NCBI GenBank assembly: GCA_023376005.1
Contig: CM042143.1
Location: forward strand, 88,043,950 to 88,107,949
Length of the DNA stretch: 64,000 nucleotides
Reading direction: 5' to 3'
DNA from: Doryteuthis pealeii
Taxonomy: Eukaryota; Mollusca; Cephalopoda; Myopsida; Loliginidae
Numbering within the stretch: position 1 is the stretch's first letter; each line of letters opens with the position of its first letter. A program made the translations under genes and the position numbers. The notes below the pieces were generated by a model. The model was not told the DNA's origin. It ran no database searches and was given only the letters and a program-made list of their open reading frames with translations. Below, in pieces: positions 21,297-32,394 of the stretch.

Positions 21297-21718
21297 CTAT
21301 CAGGACCTGTGGATATATCACAGTATGATGACTGAATTATTACAACATTTGATATGTTTACTTAAGAGCTATTGCTAAATACTTCAATATGTAAAAAGTA
21401 TAATAATCTTCATTTAACTTTCTCTCTCTCTCACTCTTCTTTTTTTCCTTTTCATTATTATGTTCAATTGAAACATATTAGCATTATCACTTCTGTGCAA
21501 CCCCCCTCTATCTTTCCCCTACTCTCTTTATTTCTTATTATATTTTTTCTGTATAGCATGTCATTTTTCTTTCCTTACTTTCTTTATGATATAAACAGAA
21601 TAGTCCATTACTTAGCTGAGGTGATAACACTCATTTGGACGGTCTCATTTTTATCCAGAGGGTATTGCAAGATGATAACAGTCATACTTTTTAGGAACAT
21701 GAGTATTAATATATAGAT
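21297..21718 (-). mobile_element. HEL4 Helitron-like element
   Basis: On minus the 3' end has the hairpin CTGTG..CACAG (from CCTGTGGATATATCACAG on +) about 8 nt from the terminal CTAG, here mutated to CTATC. The 5' end is TCTATATATTAATACTCATG (complement at 21699-21718). No Rep/helicase. The family is T/C-rich in the middle. Confidence 0.72.
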
Positions 21719-21841
21719 ACCAATCATTTGTGAGTTATCTGGAACTTAACCCTTTTCCCAAGATGATTTTCTGTATTACTGATTGATATATTACATCTTC
21801 CAACAGACATCTCCATTCTTTTCTAGACCTAAATTATAAAG

Positions 21842-22065
21842 TTTGGGTGTGCTCGTAGCATAATGGTTATCATCATAGAAAAATGGATTCTGTTATCTGA
21901 GTTCAAATCCTGGACGAGGCTGTCTACATTTCTCATAGAACTAATGCCCTACAATACAGATCTAACTGCTCTCCCCCCAGATAGAAGCAAATAGTAAAGC
22001 AGATGGGCTTTGTAACCTTGGTATGGTGAGCAGTCTAGAAGGAAAATTCTTAATTCAAAACTACA
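21842..22065 (+). mobile_element. SINE-F (tRNA-derived SINE)
   Basis: The tRNA-like head has GTAGCATAATGGTTATC (A-box region) and GAGTTCAAATCCTGG (B box), followed by the family body GGGCTTTGTAACCTTGGTATG and GCAGTCTAGAAGG. It is a different family from SINE-A. Confidence 0.8.
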
Positions 22066-22084
22066 AAAATTTATTGGCAAAGAT

Positions 22085-22420
22085 TTATACTATAAAAATG
22101 TATTTCAAATGATATTACTATATATTATTATTATTTAAATATTATTATAAAAATGCATTGCAAATGGTTTTAGCATAAAAATGCATTTCAAACGATATTA
22201 CTATGAAAATGATATCACTATGAAAATACATTGCAAATTATTTTACTATAAAAATTATTACTTATGATTTTACCCTAAAACATAGTGGCAATGTACTGTT
22301 ATGATAAAATCATTTGCAATGATTTTACTCTAAAGATAGAATGTCAATGATTTGACAATAAAAATGCTTTGCAAATGTTTTTATTATAGAAATGCATTGC
22401 AAATGATTTTACTACAATTT
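22085..22420 (+). repeat. Degenerate minisatellite, about 28 bp unit
   Basis: At least ten diverged units of the form AAAATGCATTGCAAATGATT followed by TTACTAT. The unit core ATTGCAAAT is one base from the POU octamer, which is probably incidental. Confidence 0.75.
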
Positions 22421-22765
22421 TGTCATTTATCAATATCTACATGATACAGTTTATATAAATCTTGTGGTATGGTTAAGATTCATTAAGTTCTTTAATCTCT
22501 TTGCATTTGTGTCTAGGACTGTGAGCTTTTACAATTGTACAAGTTTTTAGTATTGATATATGTTGATAATATAGCAAAGAGAGCCAGAAAGAGGGAGAAA
22601 AGCCACCAGCCCTAGAAAGCCTCACAGTTTGTGTGCATTCAGTGCACCAAAGACTGTCACTCAAGAATTGGCCTGCAGACTCACTTGCACAAATGCAGAT
22701 GATTTTTTTTTTTTGGAGGGGGGGGACACTACACCATCGTCCTTAGTGGACGGAAAGGTGCCAAC
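22421..22765. other. No recognisable feature
   Basis: Contains a T/G homopolymer stretch at 22710-22728. The solo LTR starts at its right end. Confidence 0.5.
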
Positions 22766-23336
22766 TGTAGCGAGATGGTGATTGTCCTGAGTGTTGCGAG
22801 GGCTACTATTAGAAAAGAAGGAAGAAGAAATAAGAGTGAGTAAAAGCTTAAAAAAAAAGTGATGAACATAAAACAGGTTGTCGTGAGTTTGACCGGGGCA
22901 TGACCCCCGAATAGAGAATTGAAAGCCAACCAGAAGTTTCGGGTGTTGACCGGAACCGGAAGTCACGTGGTGACGTGGAACGACAAAGAAAAATACCGGT
23001 CTCTTTTTGCTTTCCGAGGCCTAGGGGACGGACAGGTCTCTGGTCCCTAGTGTGGGATTGCAGTAATTTAACAGTGTCCTCTCTCTCTTTCTCTCTGCCT
23101 TTCCTCCTCTCCGACACAACCCATGAGAGGTGCCCTGGAAATAAAAGCTAAGCAGCTTGTGACGATATATTTCTCGCGTTGTACTTTTTTATCGACAAGA
23201 TGACTGCCACGTGCTGAACACCTTTTTAGTGTTGTGAATTTGGAGGCACATTGACAAGACCCGCTATACAATATATATCGCTATTAGAACATTACGTATA
23301 TCCGTTTTGGTACCGTGAAAATACTGCTACGTTACA
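22766..23336 (+). mobile_element. Solo LTR, copy 2
   Basis: 571 bp, TGTAGC..GTTACA, flanked by a perfect 5 bp target duplication CCAAC (22761-22765 and 23337-23341). Shares with 7225-7820 the CCGGAAGT repeats, GTCACGTGGTGACGTGGAAC, the CT tract, AATAAA (23140-23145) and GGACAGG..GTCTC-type GC-rich stretches. No adjacent coding region. Confidence 0.88.
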
Positions 23337-23341
23337 CCAAC

Positions 23342-24029
23342 AGTATGTTAGTTATTCAAATGACAGTAATTAAATCATTTGAATATTTATCAAATACTAA
23401 AATTCAATTATGTAGTTCATATGACAAAAGATATTTGTTTCCGAGTCCATTTTGAATATGCAGAAAAAAAACTTGAGTTGCAAAAATCAGTCATTCAAAA
23501 CGTTGCCAGGGTGAACAAGAAAAATGTTAGAATTCTGCTTGTTACATGGATAACCAATAAACGACAGCTTTGTTCCAGGGTTTTTAGGGTGGCAAAACCA
23601 TCACAACATGGTGGCTTTCCACCCCCACCTAAACTGGAATTTCTTTCTTTTTACATTTTCACTCCTCGACAAAATATAACAGTTGGTTTTCTTTGAGCCA
23701 AACTCGTGACGAAGAGCTGAGCTAAAGATTTTGAATCTCAATGGGGCATGACGCTTGGCCACTTGAGAGGCCCCGCCTTCATTTACAGAAATTTTTTTGT
23801 AAAAAAAATTCTATAAATAGAATTTGTTGCTAAAAATTTTAATTGTCGGTTAGTAATTGAGGCCAGCACATGCCCATCACCATGCATGACTGCATGGCCT
23901 TTGCTTGGTATAGTCTTGTTATACTTCAAGTCTAACTTGACTCTGCATATCAACCATTGTTTTTTTGCTTTTTTTTTTTTTGCTCACAGTCCTATCAAAT
24001 ACAAATAATTTTCAAACAGATCTATTTGA
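23342..24029. other. No recognised feature
   Basis: The 105-codon + frame 23379-23696 is not low complexity but shows no family signature to me. T runs near 23960-23980. Confidence 0.35.
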
Positions 24030-24150
24030 CCCAGAGATGGGACACTAACAAGTACTACCACTCCTGGTCGGTGCAAACCAGGGATTAATGACAATGAAGG
24101 GGTACTCCATATTCTCTAGATCTCCAGAAGTGGAGCCCCAACATCAGATG
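24030..24150 (-). mobile_element. Repeat-B fragment
   Basis: Complement of the central part (GACACTAACAAGTACTACCA, GAAGGGGTACTCCATATTC). 24151-24340 is T-rich without features. Confidence 0.7.
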
Positions 24151-24339
24151 CAGGATAATTTTTATTGTAATTTTGCTTCTTTTTTTTTTTTTTTTTTTTT
24201 TTTTACAATAAATGGTCTGATGTCTTTATTGCATATCATAAGTTTATTTTTTTTTATCTTTGCTTAAATCAAAATATAAATCTTATCTTATAATCTATGA
24301 AATGATAATTAAACATTATAATCAACAATGTAATATATA

Positions 24340-24490
24340 ATATATAGAGAGAGAGAGTGAGAGAGAGAAATGTAGACAAACATGAGATGTTTCAAAGAAT
24401 GAATATTTATTCTTGGTAGTAATGTCAAAACTATAACATTTCGGTCTTTATAACCTTCTTCAGGAAGTGAGATGAGGTCTTGTGTTAAAT
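24340..24490 (-). repeat. Fragment with a CTGAAGAAGG..CCGAAATG motif
   Basis: On minus, CCTGAAGAAGGTTATAAAG is followed by ACCGAAATG. This resembles the C-module core and superficially a hammerhead, but there is an extra A next to the core and helix I does not pair. Confidence 0.4.
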
Positions 24491-24556
24491 ATTTATCCTT
24501 TGAAAGATCCTGTGTTTGTCTACATTTACTGTCAGATTGATTTCCTCATTTTACTC

Positions 24557-24558
<2 letters not shown>

Positions 24559-24606
<48 letters not shown>

Positions 24607-24625
24607 ACACACACACACACACATT
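24559..24625. repeat. (TA)n(CA)n microsatellite
   Basis: Compound dinucleotide run. 24626-24860 shows nothing else. Confidence 0.93.
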
Positions 24626-24860
24626 ATTTTTTTAAATAGTATACATATTTTTATTGTATATCATAAGTGTATTTTCATCATAACTTTGCTCAAATTAAAG
24701 TATAGATATTATGATTTATAAAGTAATAATTATACTTTATAACAAGTAGTACTTATACATCATTTTTTTTTTCAGTAAACGGTTTGATTTTTTTTATTGT
24801 TTTTACTGCTTGTTCAAATTACAACTACGTAATGTAGTGGCCAGCTCCCATCTCCAGTGA

Positions 24861-25271
24861 ACCTGGTGTATTGTCAGCAGTGCTTAGAATGTGCTGACTC
24901 AATCCCCTACAGAAGGATACCCCCCCCCCAAAAAAAAAGGCTGTCTTTGATATGACATGACTGTATCTTGTGTTGAGGCTTCAGTTCTGGTAATCTGGGG
25001 AGTTTGGCATACTCTTTCATTTCCATTACTCCCAGGTCCACTCTGACCCAGAATGGCAATACCTGTTAGGGTCCCATTTATGGGTTCAGTCAAGTCACAT
25101 TGAAAGCACTGGTTCCAGCCAGATTACCAAAGTAAAGCAGCAATGAGCCTGTTCAATACTTAGATGAGTGACCATTTAAGCAACAGCAGGTACTGTAAGA
25201 AACTGAATATCAAAATAACTTAATTCAGCATTAAATGACCTGATATGCTGTAAAAAGACAACCAACGAACT
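24861..25271 (+). mobile_element. Repeat-B, internally deleted and diverged
   Basis: Recognisable parts are the 5' CCTACAGAAGG region, CTCCCAGGTCCACTCTGACCC, TAGGGTCCCATTTATGGG and the tail ATGACCTGATATGCTGTAAAA. Confidence 0.7.
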
Positions 25272-25287
25272 CATCAATGGATCAAAT

Positions 25288-25546
25288 AAAAGTAAAAAGT
25301 AAAGTCGTCGGGATGGCCCTAACATCGGTATCAGCCAATCAGCGAGGGAGTCTATCCCCTTTTCACTTGCGCTAGACCAAGGAGATTGTTTTTGCATCTG
25401 AGGTGGAGAGCCACACCTACCATCAGCTCCTTACTTTACCACACAGATCCCTGTGCTACTCATACGCTGAGTTGGTGAGGGCTGTTATCGAACTAGGAAC
25501 CTTGTGGTTTGTAGCCGAACACTCTTCTGACAGCTAACCTGGCCCC
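25288..25546 (-). mobile_element. SINE-A, full length
   Basis: AAAGTAAAGTCGTCGGGATGG at the tail (quoted in part) to CTAACCTGGCCCC at the head. The tail abuts Repeat-B. Confidence 0.87.
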
Positions 25547-25659
25547 AGATATGTTTAAAAATTATTTGATAGGACTGTGTGCAAAAGAGTCCATGATTCT
25601 GAATTACTGTTATTCTTAATTTCTACACTACTCTACATAATTGATAGGTTACCTATAAA

Positions 25660-25812
25660 TTATGTAACAAGTAGAGCAAACTGCAGTCTTTAACCTTGGT
25701 ATGGCAACCAATCTAGGAGAAGGAAATGTCTGGGTTCAAACTTGTTAAACTCCATTTAAAAATTGACCTTGTGTCGCATTCTACTCAAGTGGAAGGGTTG
25801 AGTAAATTGTCA
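25660..25812 (+). mobile_element. SINE-F 3' half
   Basis: TCTTTAACCTTGGTATGGCA, CCAATCTAGGAGAAGGAAA and TTGACCTTGTGTCGCATTC. The tRNA head is missing. Confidence 0.75.
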
Positions 25813-25857
25813 CCTTGTATTTGTTAACATTATACCCATGTCTGGCATGCAAAATAA

Positions 25858-26265
25858 AATCGGGGGGGAGTGTAGCAGGTGATTAGGGCGATTGAACTTG
25901 CATCCTCCTGATCGTGAGTCATGGCTTGACATTGGACTACCTCGGCGCGCGTGCAAATAACTACAATGTGCGATTGACCCAGATGTGGGATTTTAGTCAG
26001 GGTAGTGAATTATTATTTAAGACCTGCCTGAACACACCGGGATAGTTGTGTTCCAATCTTGCTGACGAGGGCACTGATTTATGACAAGGAAGAAGAGTTG
26101 AGTGATCTTTGGTAAAGGACTGCTAGAAAAGATTGTTGCAGGCAACAAGGACTTGGTCAGGGGGGTTTGGTAGCCGGGAGAACGTCTTTTTCCGGTGGAG
26201 AGATCAGGCTGTCCAACCCGGCGGATTTTCTATTCATTTATTATAACCCAGTAATGTGACAACTA
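25858..26265. other. GC-richer unclassified block, possibly an LTR
   Basis: Higher GC than its surroundings, starting TGTAGCAGGTGATTAGGG and ending near AATGTGACA, so it has TG..CA ends like the solo LTRs. I find no convincing target duplication and no AATAAA, so the LTR reading is only a possibility. Confidence 0.25.
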
Positions 26266-26447
26266 TTATCATTGTTTCTTTTGGGGGTGCAGGTTTTAAT
26301 CTTTTTCTGTGGGTAATATGCATGTGCTCCTACAACCTCAGACGGCTGCTTTTCACAGCTATTAGTTACCCAACTTGTGTATTGAAATGATCTGAAAAAT
26401 GTAGCATTGTAAGCAAATAATACCTGGGTGCAAATGATAAAAATAAT

Positions 26448-26999
26448 GGACCATATGACCTTTAGGCACCCCTTTTGTGATCTCGATTCATAAGGACATG
26501 TTTTTCATTTACACCGTCAAAATCCGGTTGTTTGTTAACAAATGATTTTTAGATTTTTTTTTAAATTATAAAACTAACCGCTAATCCTAACCCTTGTAGA
26601 ATAATCATACTAGTTCCAATTACCATCGAATTGGTAAGACAAGGCAGCAAGCAATCGTAACTTAATACGAATTTGAGTTGCTACAATACCACTGCAAAAT
26701 GCCAGGTTATTTATGAAACCTCAGAACATCATAGAAACCAGGCAGTCAATCAGGACTCAAGGAATGGAATCACCCAAATGCATGAGTGGACTATTCTGAA
26801 TTCCCATAAGTACCAGTTGTCTTGACACTGGTTCAGTTGTGCTTGGCCAGTTGCTGTTGTTCAAACCAATAGTAGACTGACTGACTTCAATAACCCTAAC
26901 CCTAACTTCTAACAAACAACCAGATTTTGACGTTGTAAATGAAAAACATGTCCTTATGAATCGAGATCGCAAAAGCGGTGCCTAAAGGTCATATGGTCC
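26448..26999. mobile_element. Non-autonomous DNA transposon with 90 bp TIRs and 8 bp TSD
   Basis: Inverted termini of about 90 bp start GGACCATATGACCTTTAGGC on the left and end with its near-perfect complement on the right. They run in to AAATCCGGTTGTTTGTTA. A perfect 8 bp direct repeat AAAATAAT flanks it (26440-26447 and 27000-27007). 8 bp duplications are typical of hAT and some other superfamilies. There is no transposase inside. A short CCCTAACCCTAAC run near the right TIR is telomere-like by chance. Confidence 0.88.
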
Positions 27000-27007
27000 A
27001 AAATAAT

Positions 27008-27665
27008 TAATGTCATTATTTCACTCCTTGAAAGTTTTTCACAGCAGTGTTAGCTGCTGGACTTTCACGGGGTTCTGAGAGACAACAAATCTCCTGAGAT
27101 CTCCAGGACTCTTCTGAGTATTCTAGCCAAACGTTAACAATGCTTATAAAATATGCCATCCTACCCAAGAGGGGTAGTTATTAATAAAACCCAACAGAAA
27201 TAAAATTGGGGACATAATTGGGTGGGTGGGTATTAGTAGAGTTGTGTACACAACTTGTCGTTGTAAATGCCTTGACAGATGTTACCCCCCCCCCATTTCC
27301 AAACAGGTCACTTACCAATTGCCAAGATAATTTATTTTAATGTAAAGAATTCATTCAGAGTTTTTACGACTGATGTGAACAACACAAGAACAGATGTCCA
27401 ATAACAAACACTTGGCAAACATTCACGCTAAACGGTTACATCTATTTGAACAACGATTGTTGATCCATTATTTTGTTGGGGGGAGGGGGTGAATACATAT
27501 CCTTGTCTTCTTCATATACATACATTTCCATATAGGGTTTTCTTAAATTTACACCGACATAGATTATACACACACACACACACACATATATATGGATGTA
27601 CACAAATATATTCTATTTTCTTTTTTTTCTTTTTTTAGTTTGCATATATACATACATTATATATA
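27008..27665. other. No recognisable feature
   Basis: Small CA/TA run near 27570-27595. No gene. Confidence 0.5.
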
Positions 27666-28306
27666 CTAGCAAATATATGCACCCTCCGGGTGCAAGTATT
27701 TAAGTTTTGATATAATAAAATATCATATTAAATTAGAAAGGCTAATGAAACTGACTAAGAATGCAGATAAAAAGATCTGCAACAGAGGGGGTATAATCGA
27801 AAAATAGAACAACTTTGAAACTAACTATTCCATCATTTTCCATTACTCCCCTGTTTCATTGGTAAATTTTCCTAATTTAACTATTTAGTTAAAATAGGAA
27901 GTAAAGGATAATATTACAGTTATTTCTTCTTGTAAATAAATTTCTTTTAAGATTTATCCACGAGATTTGTGTTTATATTTCTTAAGATAAAACCAAACAT
28001 TTAGAAATCAATAATACCAAGCACATATTTATTAAAATAAAATTCTAGATATCAATATGCAAATTAGCCTCCTCGTTCAAACTGTAAACCGCTATTTTGT
28101 TGTATATATAAATAGAATTGCATGTTATTAGTACGTAGTTATGGTCAACAGTATTAATAATGTAAAACAATTTTTATTAATAACTGAAGGTTTAAAAGAA
28201 TGAAATCATGGAGAATTTGACGTAAATAATTAAGGGAATTGTGACTTGAGTAGTAATATAGTTTCGGTTACAGACAGAAAAACACACAATCTCCATTATA
28301 ATAAGA
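27666..28306 (-). mobile_element. HEL2 Helitron-like element, full length
   Basis: On minus it begins TCTTATTATAATGGAGATTG after an A and ends in hairpin GCACCC/GGGTGC, a 9-nt spacer and CTAG (27666-27669) before a T. These are canonical Helitron features: A/T insertion, 5' TC, 3' hairpin plus CTRR, no TSD and no TIR. 641 bp and non-coding. The copy at 51595-52222 has the same ends in the other orientation. Confidence 0.87.
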
Positions 28307-28800
28307 TATATATATAAAGTGCATGTGTATTAGTTTGCATATACACACGCATATGCAGTTTTTATTTTGATCTTAACTTCTTGTCATAGAAACACTTATA
28401 CATATACATACGCATGAACACATACACAGATATGCATTGTGGTACAGTTTAGCCATGTTTTGTAATACCAATGCATCATGGGTAAAAAAAAATCTATTGC
28501 AAGAACACAGAAAATAATTATTGCAAAGTCTGAATTATAAACTTTAATCGACTTCTCTAGCGAATGTAATGACTGGATTAAATGATTCTGCTCAATAATC
28601 AAATAAGTCTTACTTTTTATATATATATATATATATATATATTTTTGGATGTTTGTTTATTTTAGAAACGTGCTGAATAAAGTATATTAATTTTTACTTG
28701 AAGGCACTTACACGCATGTATCGCATAAAATTCGATACTTTTTCTTATAGAAAATGAACTTGACAAGTGTAATCCCGGCAAGGATGGCTCGGTGTGTAGA

Positions 28801-28846
28801 ATACCGTACAGACTGTTTCGACTTTATTAAGTCTCATCAGCGGTAT
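28801..28846 (-). ncRNA. Hammerhead ribozyme motif, upstream pair member
   Basis: Minus strand: helix I AUACCG (28846-28841), core CUGAUGA (28840-28834), stem II GACUU/AAGUC with loop AAUA, GAAA (28819-28816), helix III ACA/UGU with loop GUC, cleavage triplet GUA (A at 28807), then CGGUAU (28806-28801), which pairs perfectly with helix I. Every invariant core base is present. Confidence 0.85.
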
Positions 28847-29218
28847 ATACTAACGATTTCCCTCCGACAGAAATCGAAACCGGGACTTCAGCAGACACAG
28901 TGAAACACTATTATCGCCTCGGCCACAGTACACAGCTACCATCTAGCGAATTAAGCTTGTCAAGTGATACTTACACACCTCTACCATAATAGGTAAGGGG
29001 TGTTATTGGGAGAATAATAACAAACAGACCGTATGCCTTCGGCGAAGTGAATAAATTTTTGATGTTTGTTTATTTTAGAAACGTTGCTGAATAAAGTATA
29101 TATTAAATTTTTACTTGAAGGCACTACAACGCATGTATCGCATAAAATTCGATACTTTTTCTTATAGAAAATGAACTTGACAAGTGTAATCCCGGCAAAG
29201 GATGGCTCGGTGTGTAGA

Positions 29219-29264
29219 ATACCGTACAGACTGTTTCGACTTTATTAAGTCTCATCAGCGGTAT
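29219..29264 (-). ncRNA. Hammerhead ribozyme motif, downstream pair member
   Basis: Identical core to 28801-28846. CUGAUGA at 29258-29252, GAAA at 29237-29234, cleavage before 29224. Helix I (CGGUAU/AUACCG) can be extended by ACAC/GUGU after a small internal loop, a feature that helps natural type I hammerheads fold. The cleavage sites of the two copies are exactly 418 nt apart. Confidence 0.87.
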
Positions 29265-29337
29265 ACACTTGTCAAGTTCATTTCTATAAGAAAAAGTATC
29301 GAATTTTATGCGATACATGCGTTGTAGTGCCTTCAAG

Positions 29338-29338
<1 letters not shown>

Positions 29339-29391
<53 letters not shown>
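29339..29391. repeat. (TA)n microsatellite, about 53 bp
   Basis: Pure TA at the right end of the retrozyme-like locus. Confidence 0.95.
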
Positions 29392-29394
<3 letters not shown>

Positions 29395-29412
29395 AAGACT
29401 TATTTGATTGCT

Positions 29413-30454
29413 ATATTGGTAGGACAACGCAGAGGCTAAACGTCCGAATAAACCAACATGTCCCGAGGTGTATAAGAAGCCTCCCCCAAACCACATCCGG
29501 GCTTTCCCAAGCACAAGATTCTGCCATCGGTGACCACCTTTGTAGTACAAATAGTTGTAAAACAAGCTACAGCGATCAGCAATTTTCTATTCTACACAAG
29601 GCTAGGACAAGTCACCATCTCAATGTCCTCGAGGCAGTCTCCATTTTTTTTTTACTGCCCATCCTTGTGTAGACAGTGACATCTTAAGCACTCCCTGGTA
29701 ATTTTTGCTGGGGATGTTATTGCTGAGTGGGGATTACCTGAAGGTATTTACCAAATTTTTTAATTTTTTTTTTTTTTTTTTTTTGCCTTCATGTTACCCC
29801 ACCATTTGCTTGATTGAATCTCTCTTTTACCCATTTGATTTACATTGTGACTTTTAAACGATCTACCAGTCGTTACTTTTGACAAAGCACCGGTCGAAAG
29901 GGCCCTTAAGTTTCCATTTTCTCTTTTCTCTTTCGAAAAATAAAAAATTTTGCTGATCAATAAAGTATGTCATTATTTTTCAAAATCATATATATATATA
30001 TATATATTCCTTGGAATGAGGTATAGCTGCTAGGCAGCAGTGGTTTTATAATAGACTTTTCCTTGTTTAGATGGATCGCCATCCAAGGCTAAGGAGCCCC
30101 ATCTACCCCATACTCTAAAGACCACAAGAGGAAAAATACATTAAATGAGGTTTGTAAATAAACTTCACACAATTATAGATGGAATTATATCAGAAAAACT
30201 TTTTAGATTTTATTTCTAAACTTAAAAAAAATTCTATGAAATGTCTGTATTCTGTTCATATTAAATCCTGATAATCGTCCCTACCCCCGTGCTTTGATTT
30301 TTAATGCCCAACATCCAGACTGAATGATAAAAGCTGCTCAAACAAATTTATGAATTGAATCTCTATTTTCATGTCTTTGATATTATCAACATTTTGGCAG
30401 TCAATCAACAGCCTTCCTCAAATGTGTACCATCTGCAGGGACAAAAGAGAAGAT
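29413..30454. other. No recognisable feature
   Basis: T homopolymer at 29761-29784 and a TA run at 29990-30007. The short open frames have no family signature. Confidence 0.5.
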
Positions 30455-30616
30455 CTCTTTTTTTCTCTCTCTCTCATTTCTCCTCTTTTGCTTTTTTTTC
30501 ACTTTCTCTTTTTTTCTTTCTCTTTTTTTTTCATTCTTTTTATCTTTTTTCTCTTCTTTTTCTCTTTCTGTCTCTTTTTTCTATTTTCTCTCTTTTTCTC
30601 TTTCTGCCTCTTTTTC

Positions 30617-30700
<84 letters not shown>

Positions 30701-30756
30701 TTCTTCTTTCTTCTCTCATTTTTTTCTTTCTCTCTCTCATTTCTTTCTTCTCTCTC

Positions 30757-30791
<35 letters not shown>

Positions 30792-30844
30792 CTCTCTCTC
30801 TCTCTTCTCTCTCCTCTCTTTTTTCTCTCTCTCTCTCTCTCTTT

Positions 30845-30875
<31 letters not shown>

Positions 30876-30960
30876 TTTTTTTTTCTCTCTCTCTCTCTCT
30901 CTCTTTTTTTTCTCCTCTCTCTCTCTCTCTCTTTTTTTCTCTCTCTCTCTCTCTCTCTTT

Positions 30961-31009
<49 letters not shown>

Positions 31010-31081
31010 CTCTCTCTCTCTCTCTCTTTTTTTTTCTCTCTCTCTCTCTCCTCTTTTTTTTTCTCTCTCTCTCTTTTTTTT

Positions 31082-31165
<84 letters not shown>

Positions 31166-31285
31166 TTTCTCTCTCTCTCTCTCTCTCTTTTTTTCTCTCT
31201 CTCTCTCTCTCTTTTTTTCTCTCTCTCTCTCTCTCTCTTTTTCTCTCTCTCTCTCTCTTTTTTCTCTCTCTTCTCATCTTTTTAG
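30455..31285. repeat. Polypyrimidine (CT)n/T-run tract
   Basis: About 830 bp that is nearly all C and T on +: (CT)n blocks alternating with T5-T9 blocks. The long open frames on both strands are S/L/F or R/E/K artefacts. Such mirror-symmetric pyrimidine tracts can form triplex DNA. Confidence 0.95.
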
Positions 31286-31805
31286 TGTAAGCTACAAAAA
31301 ATATCTTTAGAGCTAATCATTCTTTATTTCCATTTCAGCTCATTTCCCTCCTTTTCATGGAGATGTTCTCAAATTTGCAATGTTAATCACTCTTTTCAAT
31401 TGACAATATAAATTTTTGGCCATCAAATTTCCTAATTCAAGTGTTAAGTGTCACTGTCACAATACCTTTGGCCCTTTTAGCTAATATTCCTTTGGTGATT
31501 TTTATTCATTCATTACAGCTGAGTGAATGACCTTCACAGATTATTTGATTGACTAACATAATAATTATGTCATTAAGGCATTTTCTATTCCTTTCAAGAA
31601 ATTTTTTTAATTAAAGTCACAGAACTTAAATGGAACGGTTCAAGTGACAAGTTAAAAATAGAAAATAAATCATGTTAAAAGCCTCAGTTCAGTTTCCTAT
31701 TTAGTTTTGTAATGTTCATTTTAAACTTTATAATCAAACTTTTTAATTTTATGTTTAGCCTTTTCATAAAGAACCTTGTCAGTTAGAATATGCTAACATT
31801 TTTAT
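31286..31805. other. No recognisable feature
   Basis: Plain AT-rich sequence. Confidence 0.5.
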
Positions 31806-32389
31806 TGGTTGGTTGGCATGTCAACCCTTGTTGGGTTATTTCATGCCAAAGTTGTTTTGTTTTATTTCTTCTTGATGGGTATTCAGCATTTGTTTTAAAC
31901 TAATTTTTTTTTTTTCAAACTCATTTTTTTTTCTATTTAAGCCAGAAGATAGGACCCTAACAGGAACTATCACTCCGGGTCAGGGTGGACCTGGAGTAAT
32001 GGTGATCAAGGGGTACTCCGCATTCCCCAGAGCTCCAGAACTGGAACTTCACCATCAGATAGTTTGTCATACCCAGGACATTAAGATCCTCAGCCACCAC
32101 CTTCTAGCTCCTATATGATAAAAAAGATTGGGGGTTTACCATACGGACAATTGGTTGCTAGGGTTTGACGTGACCAGGGAGAAGGCTCAGATGGGGTCTC
32201 TCTAGCCACCTATCTATTCTAAATTAGGGCCAAAGTTGCATGTCATGGACTGCCCAGCCACCAGGATTCCATCCTTAAGCATCACTGGTCACCACCCATT
32301 GCCAACAGGTGGTCCCATTGGGAGAGATCTTTCCCTTTTGTAGAGGTGCAGTCTGTGTATTCTAAAGCCCCAGCCAACAGGGCTTATGC
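31806..32389 (-). mobile_element. Repeat-B, full length
   Basis: Minus copy from TTGGTTGGCATGTCAACCC to AAGCCCCAGCCAACAGGGC. It is followed head-on by a partial + copy. Confidence 0.9.
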
Positions 32390-32394
32390 AAACT

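Larger units (their letters stand above)
28596..29412 (-). mobile_element. Retrozyme/Penelope-like locus with two hammerheads
   Basis: Two direct repeats (28644-28846 and 29057-29264, near identical) each end in a hammerhead (minus strand). The second repeat is followed by an inverted copy of its own middle (29266-29338 is the complement of 29113-29187). Outside, CAAATAAGTCTTACTTT occurs inverted at both ends (28601-28617 and its complement near 29392-29408), next to (TA)n runs. The spacer (28850-29056) contains GAAATCGAAACCGGGAC-type GC-richer text. No coding capacity. The arrangement resembles pseudo-LTRs of Penelope-like elements or a retrozyme. Confidence 0.75.

Noticed and set aside
24440..24485. 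CTGAAGAAGG..CCGAAATG (minus) as a hammerhead
   Set aside because: Extra A between core and stem II, and no helix I complement.
25858..26265. Third solo LTR
   Set aside because: TG..CA ends can be drawn, but no target duplication, AATAAA or similarity to the other LTRs was found.
26890..26910. Telomeric repeat (CCCTAA)n
   Set aside because: Only about two units; too short to mean an interstitial telomere.
30355..31290. 245-311 codon open frames, S/L/F or R/E/K-rich
   Set aside because: Artefact of the polypyrimidine tract; no non-repetitive residues beyond the edges.
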